The notes under the pieces are model-generated. The model was given only the letters and a program-made list of their open reading frames with translations. It searched no databases and had not been told where the DNA came from. From Methylomonas sp. (lineage in GTDB: Bacteria; Pseudomonadota; Gammaproteobacteria; Methylococcales; Methylomonadaceae), in assembly GCA_026989715.1 (NCBI GenBank), contig JALSIU010000351.1, positions 1-7,773 on the forward strand: DNA of 7,773 nucleotides. Direction: 5' to 3'. The translations under genes and the position numbers were made by a program. Positions 1 to 4,905 of the stretch are shown piece by piece (the stretch's first letter is position 1; each line of letters begins with the position of its first letter).

Positions 1-1
1 T

Positions 2-1783
2 TTACTGTACTTTAATCACCTGATATTTGACCCTGTTCCGTACATTGATGTGGAGTTTCCTATGATTCCATTATTTTTGTGTCTTTGGGCGGCGGTGGCT
101 GTTTTTTTAATAGTGGGATACCGCAGCCAGTTTTCAATTATTGCCAATTATCTTTTTTGGATTGTGTTTGTGAATTTTACACCGATGCAACGCGATTTTG
201 ATGGTGGCTTTGATTTGTTTATGATTGGTGTCGGTTTTTTTCTGATATTTATGCCAATTGGGCGAGCTGTATCGGTAGATAATTTATTGTATAAATTACA
301 GTTTAAGTATCAAAATAAGCCAAGTATACCGAATATGGTCAGTGCTTTAAGTTTGTTGTTTCCTGTTATGGTTTGCCTGGGGTTTTTATATTTTGATTCG
401 GCAATTCATAAATTATTTGCCGAGCATTGGCGTAATGGCTTAGGTGGGTGGTTACCTTCTTCAATGCCATATTATATTTCGGCTCTAGATTTGTCTTGGA
501 TGCTGAATAATGAGGGTTTGCAAAAAAGTATAGGCTACCTGATATTGGTCTTTCAATTTACGTTCGTTTTTTTATTTTACCGCCGCCGTTTTCGTCCCTT
601 TTTTTTATTGGTTGGGGCGGGGTTGCATTTTGGTATTACCATTAGCTTTAATATTTATCCCTTTGGTTTAGGCATGCTGTCAGTTTATGTTTTGATGGTG
701 CCTTTTTCGTGGTGGAAGGCTTTAGCGAATAAAATAATTTATCAAGAGCCTGGGTTGGTTGTTTATTATGATGGTGATTGCCCCTTATGTAACCGTACGG
801 CAATGATTATTAATCATTTTGACTTTATGCAAGGGGTGGCTTTTAAAGATTTGCAAACGTATGCTAGGTCAGTGTCTCAGTTGCAGGTATATGATGAGCA
901 GGTTTTATTGACTGATTTGTATGCTATCGATTCGCAGGGTAATGTGTATTCGGGAGTTGATACATATATTCAGGTTTTTTTAAAAATGCGCTATTTAGCG
1001 TTGTTTGCTTGGGTTCTGCGGATGCCGGGGCTTTATCATTTGGCTAAATATATCTATCGGCGTATTGCAGATAATCGCTTGCGTAATGTCTGTGATGCAA
1101 GCTGTATGCCTCGCATTGCCGTACAAGATTATCCGCTTGATTTATACACTCGCATTTTTGAGCGTTATGCAGCACAAAAACCTAAACAATTTAAGTTTAA
1201 AGTGGCGAAAATTTTTATGGTTTTGGTTATTTTGCAGCTAAACAGTAGTGTACATTATGGGTTTTTGTATCGATTTTATGATTTGTCCGCTGTTGAAAGT
1301 CCTTTGGCTAATCAGGTGCGTTTATTGAGTAATGCCGTTTTAATGCTGTCTACGACATTTTTAGGTATTACGCCACATGCTTTATATTTGCATGATCATT
1401 TTGAAGGTTATGATGATTTAATTGCGATCAGCTATATTGATATTGATGGTCAGGAGCGATGGTTGCCTTTTGTTAATGAGCAAGGACGAATGTTGGCTCC
1501 AAATTGGGGGCGGGTGCATTCTATGTGGGCAAATATTGCAGTAACACCGAATATTAACCAGGATAGGTTGCATAAATTTATTATGAAAGTGACGGCATTT
1601 TGGGGTAAAAAAGTAGGGCTGGATTTGAATCAGGCAACATTTATTATTAAGCATAAAAATATCACTGCACCCGCGCAATGGCGAGAGAATTTACGAGAGG
1701 ATAACTTATCGGGTAAGTGGCACAATATTGGTACAGCCATTTGGCAGAATAAGCGTGTTGAAATAACAATGCAGATGCCGTAA
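2..1783 (+). CDS. HTTM membrane domain fused to DCC/DUF393 thiol-disulfide oxidoreductase-like protein, 5'-truncated by window
   Basis: The frame is open from base 2. The residues before the first possible start (GTG 50, ATG 62) read LLYFNHLIFDPVPYIDVEFP, which looks like the usual HTTM sequence before a membrane helix, so I infer that the gene begins outside the window and that GTG 50 is not the true start. Numbered from GTG 50, about six or seven hydrophobic segments fill residues 1-225 (for example IPLFLCLWAAVAVFLIVGY and LLVGAGLHFGITISF), as in HTTM proteins, a family related to vitamin K-dependent gamma-carboxylase. A DCC domain follows, with YYDGDCPLC placing a CxxC pair at residues 244 and 247. 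Another hydrophobic helix near residue 390 (VAKIFMVLVILQL) precedes a soluble C-terminal region of about 170 residues that I do not recognise. The protein is probably an inner-membrane redox or modification enzyme; its substrate is unknown. No clear terminator follows the TAA. Confidence 0.88.
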   Translation, partial: LLYFNHLIFDPVPYIDVEFPMIPLFLCLWAAVAVFLIVGYRSQFSIIANYLFWIVFVNFTPMQRDFDGGFDLFMIGVGFFLIFMPIGRAVSVDNLLYKLQFKYQNKPSIPNMVSALSLLFPVMVCLGFLYFDSAIHKLFAEHWRNGLGGWLPSSMPYYISALDLSWMLNNEGLQKSIGYLILVFQFTFVFLFYRRRFRPFFLLVGAGLHFGITISFNIYPFGLGMLSVYVLMVPFSWWKALANKIIYQEPGLVVYYDGDCPLCNRTAMIINHFDFMQGVAFKDLQTYARSVSQLQVYDEQVLLTDLYAIDSQGNVYSGVDTYIQVFLKMRYLALFAWVLRMPGLYHLAKYIYRRIADNRLRNVCDASCMPRIAVQDYPLDLYTRIFERYAAQKPKQFKFKVAKIFMVLVILQLNSSVHYGFLYRFYDLSAVESPLANQVRLLSNAVLMLSTTFLGITPHALYLHDHFEGYDDLIAISYIDIDGQERWLPFVNEQGRMLAPNWGRVHSMWANIAVTPNINQDRLHKFIMKVTAFWGKKVGLDLNQATFIIKHKNITAPAQWRENLREDNLSGKWHNIGTAIWQNKRVEITMQMP

Positions 1784-1936
1784 TTTATGTAACCAACTGA
1801 ATATTATTTTGTTTTTGTTGTATCGATGCATTTTTTTAAGCTGAGTCCAGCTTGGTGTTAGGTAATATTATATTTTAACAATAGGTGATTTATTGCGTTT
1901 TTGAGTAAAAAAGAGTTGGGTAAATACAAAATGGTG

Positions 1937-1965
1937 TTGCATCAAAACTAATGCCGTGATATAAA
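1937..1965 (+). promoter_or_regulatory. Sigma70 promoter of the first small lipoprotein gene
   Basis: The -35 element TTGCAT (1937-1942) and the -10 element TATAAA (1960-1965) are separated by exactly 17 bp. A TGA directly before the -10 gives an extended -10 (TG-N-TATAAA). Transcription should start near 1971-1973, leaving a leader of about 55 bases. The second lipoprotein gene has the same promoter design at 4521-4549. Confidence 0.75.
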
Positions 1966-1969
1966 TTAC

Positions 1970-1990
1970 CCGTGCTTTTGATTAGTACGG
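1970..1990 (+). promoter_or_regulatory. Dyad at the predicted transcription start, possible operator or 5' leader hairpin
   Basis: The arms CCGTGCT (1970-1976) and AGTACGG (1984-1990) pair over 7 bp with one G-T pair and a 7-base loop. The dyad begins 5 bases after the -10 hexamer, so it spans the expected +1. The core GTGCTTTTGATTAGTAC matches the corresponding core of the second lipoprotein gene at 14 of 17 positions and at the same offset from the -10. This suggests a shared repressor site or a stabilising 5' stem; which of the two is not determined. Confidence 0.5.
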
Positions 1991-2016
1991 AAAAACAATA
2001 ATAAACTTAAATCCTG

Positions 2017-2022
2017 AGGAGG
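2017..2022 (+). promoter_or_regulatory. Strong Shine-Dalgarno site of lipoprotein copy 1
   Basis: AGGAGG, within GAGGAGG, lies 5 bases before the ATG at 2028. It is much closer to consensus than the sites of mnmG, rsmG or parA in this window, suggesting high translation of the small lipoprotein. Confidence 0.8.
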
Positions 2023-2027
2023 ATGTT

Positions 2028-2141
2028 ATGAAAAAAGTATTATCTCTACTAGCTATTTCTCTAATGTTAATTGGCGCAACTGGATGCATGGATGATCCTG
2101 ATGGCAGCAAGCAAAAAGTTTCTAGTACTATTTCTTTATAG
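2028..2141 (+). CDS. Small lipoprotein, 37 aa, copy 1
   Basis: The ATG is preceded by a strong ribosome binding site, AGGAGG (2017-2022), 5 bases upstream. The product starts MKKVLSLLAISLMLIGATGC: a short lysine-rich n-region, a hydrophobic core and a lipobox-like ATGC with the acceptor cysteine at residue 20. The mature peptide would be only 18 residues, beginning CMDDPDGSKQ and ending in a Ser/Thr-rich tail. With Met rather than Asp after the cysteine, the E. coli sorting rule would predict the outer membrane. A paralogue lies at 4360-4467 on the other strand with 25 of 29 N-terminal residues identical and many silent codon differences, which strongly supports real translation. The gene has its own promoter and terminator. 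I do not recognise the family; small toxic or stress lipoproteins of the entericidin kind are similar in size only. Confidence 0.85.
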   Translation: MKKVLSLLAISLMLIGATGCMDDPDGSKQKVSSTISL

Positions 2142-2160
2142 TAGTTTAGAAATAGACTTT

Positions 2161-2195
2161 AAAAAGCCTGGGGTTTACGCCTCAGGCTTTTTTTT
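2161..2195 (+). terminator. Rho-independent terminator, probably bidirectional
   Basis: The stem GCCTGGGG (2166-2173) pairs with CCTCAGGC (2180-2187) over 8 bp with one G-T pair and a 6-base loop, followed by eight T's (2188-2195). Five A's on the left flank (2161-2165) mean the reverse strand also ends in a short U-tract. It sits between the end of lipoprotein copy 1 and the convergent end of the GAF-HD-GYP gene, so it can serve both. Confidence 0.9.
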
Positions 2196-2228
2196 GCCTG
2201 AAATAGAGGGAGCAAGGTTTTTTATGCT

Positions 2229-3805
2229 TTAATCTACGTCGATTTGGCGTTTGTCAAGGAATTGCTTGGCATAAGTGAGGTAAACTTTTTCTTTCATAAA
2301 AGCCGCATAAATATCGGGGTCTATATGCCCCTCTTCTTGCATTTTTTTTAGGATAGAGAGTGCTTCGGAGAGCGTTTTTGCATTTTTGTAGGGTCTGTCT
2401 TTTGCGGTTAATGCTTCAAAAATATCGGCAATGGCCATAATCCTAGCAGGAATTGACATTTGTTCGCGCATTAGCCTGTTTGGGTAGCCTTTCCCGTCGA
2501 TGCGCTCATGGTGACCACCTGCGTATTCGGGGACATTTTTGAGATGTTTAGGAAAATGGATTTTATCTAGCATGGCAATGGTTGCATCAATGTGGTGATT
2601 GATTATATATCTTTCTTTTTTGGTTAACGTGCCTTTGCTGATCGTTAAATTTAGGACTTCATTTTCGCTTAAAACCGCTTGCTTTTTGCCCGCTTGTTGC
2701 CAAGATTGTTTGGCAATTGTTTTAATGCGTTCTTGATCTGTAGAAGGCATAAACTCTGTACCGGTGTTGGCATGCTTGATAAATGCTAGGTCGTTATCTA
2801 GTTCTTTGATTACTTTATGGTATTGAGTTGCATCAGGAGTGGGTTTTTGGGTATTGAGAGCGTTAATATGTTGTTTGAGGTGTGCTATTTCGGCATCGCG
2901 TTTGAGGATTTCGAAACGTGTTGCAATTAATTCAATACGGTCATAAAGTGTTTCTAGTTTGGTGGCTTTGTCGACAACGTATTCCGGAGTGGTTATTTTG
3001 CCGCAATCATGTAGCCAACTCGCTACTTTTAATTCGTAGCGGTCATTATCATTCATGGTGAAGTTTTTTAAATAGCCTGTGTCGGTTTTGTGGGCGGCTT
3101 CGGCAATCAGTTGTGTTAATTCAGGTACTCTGCGGCAATGGCCGCCTGTATAGGGTGACTTGTCGTCAATTGCAGTGGCTATTAGCTGAATAAGTGACTC
3201 AAACATACTTTCTAGGTCATTAATAAGGCGATGCTTGGTTAGAACCATTGCTGCCTGTGAGGCTAATGCCTGAGTAAAGTGCATAGATATCTCATCAAAG
3301 CTAATAACGTCTCCATTTGTAGGGTCTATGGCATTAATGAGTTGTAGTATGCCTATGGTGTCGTTTTCGTGATTTTTTAATGGAATGGCGAGGAATGATT
3401 TAGAGTGATAATGATTCAGTACGTCAAACTTTTTTATGCCGGAGAAATCGAAGTGGGCATTGTTATTTGCATCTGCTATATTAACTGTGCGGTTGTGGTG
3501 GTATGCGTAACTGACTACATTTTTGTAGTTGGTGTTCCGTCTTGTTGATAGAGTTGAATGTCAGGGAAGTGTGCGGGAGTATTTGAGGTACCGCCTAGGT
3601 GAATTTTTAATGAGGTGGAGTGTACAATCTCCATTTTAATAACATTGTTTTCAACGCAATATAAAGTGCCTCCATCTGCGTAAGTAATGGATTTTGCTCC
3701 CAGCAAAATCATTTCTAGTAAGTTATTGTGAGAAGGCTCTTCTGAGAGAGCTATGCCGATTTCAATGAGTTTTTCTAGTTGTTCAATAACCCTGCGTTTA
3801 GTCAT
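2229..3805 (-). CDS. GAF-HD-GYP cyclic-di-GMP phosphodiesterase-type protein, frameshifted
   Basis: The gene starts at ATG 3805 with AAGG 7 bases upstream. The first 95 codons (ending DGTPTTK) are in one frame and stop at TAG 3517-3515. The rest, from AAT 3521 (NVVSYAY...), is in the -1 frame to TAA 2231-2229. Joined, it gives about 525 residues: a GAF sensory domain (about 5-175, including FLAIPLKN and GILQLINAIDP), a short helical linker (LINDLESMFESLI), then an HD-GYP domain. Catalytic signatures are intact: HDCGK (HD at about 266-267), INHH (about 403-404), GGHHERIDGKGYP (about 430-442) and IADIFEAL (Asp about 461). An insert of roughly 110 residues, helical and rich in charged residues, separates HD from the next histidine motif; I recall this from a subgroup of GAF-HD-GYP proteins. 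The family hydrolyses cyclic-di-GMP in the cytosol. The join reads exactly like the expected family sequence, so a recent mutation, a sequencing error or programmed slippage are all possible. Confidence 0.88.
3514..3529 (-). other. Frameshift site: A5 run in the loop of a 6-bp hairpin
   Basis: On the minus strand the reading is ACA AAA ATG TAG. One more A in the run (3520-3524), or a -1 slip of the lysine codon AAA, gives ACA AAA AAT GTA and continues the GAF domain as TKNVVSYAY. ACTACA and TGTAGT (3524-3529 and 3514-3519 on the plus strand) form a perfect 6-bp stem around the run. Homopolymers in such a context are prone to polymerase slippage and to base-calling errors. Confidence 0.8.
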
Positions 3806-3891
3806 ATTTGAACCTTGAGAATCATTTTTTATGGTAACACTGGCACCTTATCATATAAATCTAGTTTTAGGGTGTGCGGTTTAAGGTTTTT

Positions 3892-3926
3892 TTGCGCCAG
3901 TGTTTGCCTTGGAGCGCAACGGCAAA
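3892..3926. repeat. Two overlapping perfect 6-bp inverted repeats (interleaved stems)
   Basis: TTGCGC (3892-3897) is complementary to GCGCAA (3914-3919), and TTTGCC (3903-3908) to GGCAAA (3921-3926). The arms interleave as a, b, a', b', the order of a pseudoknot or of two mutually exclusive hairpins. The single base between a' and b' is short for an H-type pseudoknot, so alternative hairpins are more likely if RNA is made. Confidence 0.4.
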
Positions 3927-4048
3927 TAATGATAGTGTGTTTAGATTTGGAGGGATCGGATATTGCTGGTGTCTCGCATTTTTATGCAACATCTTAATTG
4001 CGTATATGCAAGCATCTTTGTGAGTAGTTGTTTGCTTTGCGAATGTCC

Positions 4049-4160
4049 AAGACACTAGGCAGTCCATAGAGGGAGCATCTAATGCCTTGGTTGAGATTAT
4101 AATAGCTTGGAAATACAAGTTACTTTATTTGTGAAAGATGACTGCCTACTAGGTGTTCTT
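4049..4160. repeat. Imperfect terminal inverted repeat enclosing about 75 bp
   Basis: TAGGCAGTC (4056-4064) is the exact complement of GACTGCCTA (4140-4148). Outside it, AAGACAC (4049-4055) pairs with GTGTTCTT (4153-4160) across a small bulge. Just inside, CATCT (4076-4080) can pair with AGATG (4136-4140). The right arm runs into TTCTTTTTT. It could be a small structured RNA closed by a long stem or a remnant of a miniature mobile element. No target duplication was recognised. Confidence 0.35.
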
Positions 4161-4247
4161 TTTTGGAAAATAGGCATATAAATATTAATATCTTATTTCT
4201 CCAAGCTAAGCTTTAACGCTAATTTTGTGACTTTAGGCTGTGATGGG

Positions 4248-4269
4248 CGACGCTAAGCCCGTCGTTTTT
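4248..4269 (+). terminator. Terminator-like hairpin with no obvious upstream gene
   Basis: CGACG (4248-4252) pairs with CGTCG (4260-4264) around a 7-base loop, followed by five T's (4265-4269) on the plus strand. GGGC (4245-4248) and GCCC (4257-4260) offer a competing stem. There is no U-tract in the minus direction, so it does not suit lipoprotein copy 2. No plus-strand gene precedes it; it could end an unknown transcript. Confidence 0.35.
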
Positions 4270-4359
4270 ATTAGTTTTTCCTTGAATATTCCCTTTTAGG
4301 TCAAAGTAAAACGTATCGTATTGCCTTAAAGTTAAGAGAGTTAAAGTTTTTTATCGGTA

Positions 4360-4467
4360 TTAATTGTTTCTTGTAACATGTTGCTTGCTACCATCTGGGT
4401 CGTCCATGCATCCCGTTCCACCAATAAGCATTAATGTAATAGCTAGAGCAGATAAAATCTTTTTCAT
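4360..4467 (-). CDS. Small lipoprotein, 35 aa, copy 2 (paralogue of 2028-2141)
   Basis: The minus-strand ATG (4467-4465) has GGAG at 4477-4474, 6 bases upstream. The product begins MKKILSALAITLMLIGGTGC, with the lipobox-like GTGC placing the acceptor cysteine at residue 20, and has a 16-residue mature part CMDDPDGSKQHVTRNN. Compared with copy 1, 25 of the first 29 residues are the same. The four changes (V4I, L7A, S11T, A17G) all lie in the signal peptide, and nine other codons differ silently, four of them inside the invariant CMDDPDGSKQ. The tails diverge after residue 29. The promoter and leader dyad also match those of copy 1. The function is unknown. No clear terminator follows on the minus strand. 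Confidence 0.85.
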   Translation of the reverse strand: MKKILSALAITLMLIGGTGCMDDPDGSKQHVTRNN

Positions 4468-4473
4468 TATTGT

Positions 4474-4477
4474 CTCC
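4474..4477 (-). promoter_or_regulatory. Shine-Dalgarno site of lipoprotein copy 2
   Basis: On the minus strand GGAG is followed by 6 bases (ACAATA) and then the ATG at 4467. It fixes the start at the same point of the protein alignment as copy 1. Confidence 0.7.
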
Positions 4478-4497
4478 AAATTTTTATGATTATAATT

Positions 4498-4515
4498 GTA
4501 CTTATTAAAAGTACG
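4498..4515 (-). promoter_or_regulatory. Dyad at the predicted transcription start of lipoprotein copy 2
   Basis: On the minus strand GTACTT and AAGTAC form a perfect 6-bp dyad around a 5-base loop. The C just before it (4515) begins exactly 5 bases after the -10, as in copy 1. The 17-base core matches copy 1 at 14 positions. It is a possible operator or 5' stabilising hairpin. Confidence 0.5.
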
Positions 4516-4520
4516 TTTAT

Positions 4521-4549
4521 TTTATATCATTGTTGAGTGTGATAAGCAA
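4521..4549 (-). promoter_or_regulatory. Sigma70 promoter of lipoprotein copy 2
   Basis: On the minus strand the -35 TTGCTT (4549-4544) and the -10 TATAAA (4526-4521) are 17 bp apart, with TGA directly before the -10. This is the same architecture as the promoter of copy 1. Transcription is expected to start near 4514, giving a leader of about 47 bases. Confidence 0.72.
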
Positions 4550-4616
4550 TAACTAAATTAGGGTTTCTTGGGCTTCTGGCGTTAAGCGATAGAGGGGAAA
4601 CGGATAGGATATGGGG

Positions 4617-4666
4617 TTGACCCATTTTTAATCATATGGCGTTGCATGTGATTAAAAATGGGTCAA
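4617..4666. repeat. 22-bp perfect-length hairpin overlapping the 3' end of the small basic protein gene
   Basis: The arms 4617-4638 and 4645-4666 pair over 22 bp with a single G-T pair and a 6-base loop (GCGTTG). In the minus-strand mRNA the hairpin covers the last eleven or so codons and the TGA stop (4634-4632) of the gene at 4632-4805. No U-tract follows it on the minus strand; on the plus strand it is followed by AATTTTT. The stem is about two helical turns of double-stranded RNA, long enough for RNase III. Confidence 0.8.
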
Positions 4667-4805
4667 AATTTTTATGTTTTGCTTTGCGTTGGTATTTACT
4701 TTTATCTTTAAAGATAAGTGCCTTATTAAACTGATGTGCGTGTTTGGCAACCAAGTTGTTTGTGTTGACTGTGCTGGTTTTTGCTGTTTTTTTACCTTTT
4801 TTCAT
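4632..4805 (-). CDS. Small basic protein, 57 aa, possibly ArfA-like
   Basis: I chose the ATG at 4805-4803 (MKKGKKTAKTS), with GGAA 7 bases upstream; a TTG 63 bases further upstream stays in frame but lacks support. The product is rich in Lys and Arg and contains VAKHAHQFNKALIFKDKSKY followed by QRKAKHKN, then a short hydrophobic end FLITCNAI. The Y-x-R-K-x-K-H-K segment with lysines before it resembles the C-terminal ribosome-binding tail of the rescue factor ArfA, but ArfA's upstream DNAxxALLxxPLFRxRV region is missing. It also resembles a family of small uncharacterised gammaproteobacterial proteins that I recall only loosely. The 3' end and the stop lie in a 22-bp hairpin, an arrangement comparable to arfA, whose mRNA is cut or terminated before its stop. 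Divergent from mnmG, with 100 bases between them. Coding is likely; the function is a guess. Confidence 0.68.
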   Translation of the reverse strand: MKKGKKTAKTSTVNTNNLVAKHAHQFNKALIFKDKSKYQRKAKHKNFDPFLITCNAI

Positions 4806-4845
4806 GAGTGTGTTCCGTAAATTTAGGGTGAATAAATAATTTCTT

Positions 4846-4876
4846 TTGTGCAAAACTCCTGTGAACAAATTAGAAT
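4846..4876 (+). promoter_or_regulatory. Possible mnmG promoter
   Basis: TAGAAT (4871-4876) matches the -10 consensus at five of six positions. The best -35 candidate, TTGTGC (4846-4851), is 19 bp away, which is long. The -10 lies between the arms of the dyad at 4862-4889. Weak evidence. Confidence 0.25.
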
Positions 4877-4889
4877 ACTACTTTGTTCA
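4862..4889. promoter_or_regulatory. 8-bp inverted repeat between the small basic protein gene and mnmG, possible operator or leader stem
   Basis: TGAACAAA (4862-4869) and TTTGTTCA (4882-4889) are exact complements separated by 12 bases. Centre-to-centre spacing is 20 bp, about two helical turns, as for a dimeric repressor. The repeat brackets the possible -10 of mnmG and ends 16 bases before its start codon. Confidence 0.4.
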
Positions 4890-4905
4890 ATTTTAAGATA
4901 AGTCA

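Larger units (their letters stand above)
3806..4359. other. Noncoding or decayed stretch with several inverted repeats
   Basis: I find no convincing protein gene between the start of the GAF-HD-GYP gene and the end of lipoprotein copy 2. The short open frames here have no recognisable domain and no good ribosome binding site. The stretch contains overlapping stems at 3892-3926, a long-range inverted repeat at 4049-4160 and a terminator-like hairpin at 4248-4269, each listed separately. A clear promoter for the GAF-HD-GYP gene was not seen. Confidence 0.5.

Noticed and set aside
50..62. GTG 50 or ATG 62 as the start of the HTTM-DCC gene
   Set aside because: The frame is open to the left edge and the upstream residues fit the HTTM family, so the gene is truncated rather than starting here.
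1838..1853. AAGCTG/CAGCTT hairpin as the terminator of the HTTM-DCC gene
   Set aside because: The T-run lies before the stem rather than after it on the plus strand, and on the minus strand the stem is followed by A's.
2229..3284. A separate 351-residue HD-GYP gene starting at the internal ATG 3284
   Set aside because: The same frame continues upstream to 3521 with clear GAF sequence, and joins the preceding frame at the A-run, so this is part of one frameshifted gene.
3815..3997. A 60-codon plus-strand open frame, including an IMIVCLDLEG stretch like the start of ThrH-type phosphatases
   Set aside because: Similarity ends after six or so residues, there is no ribosome binding site, and inverted repeats run through it. 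Probably chance.
3867..4118. An 83-codon minus-strand open frame
   Set aside because: No recognisable domain, no convincing ribosome binding site and unusual composition; it overlaps the inverted repeats.
4806..4868. A 21-residue N-terminal extension of the small basic protein from a TTG
   Set aside because: The internal ATG at 4805 has a well-spaced GGAA and starts a typical lysine-rich end; the extension would also occupy the mnmG control region.
3806..4905. Replication origin upstream of mnmG
   Set aside because: In E. coli oriC lies beside this gene, but I found only single near-matches to the DnaA box (for example TGTGAACAA at 4860-4868) and no cluster.
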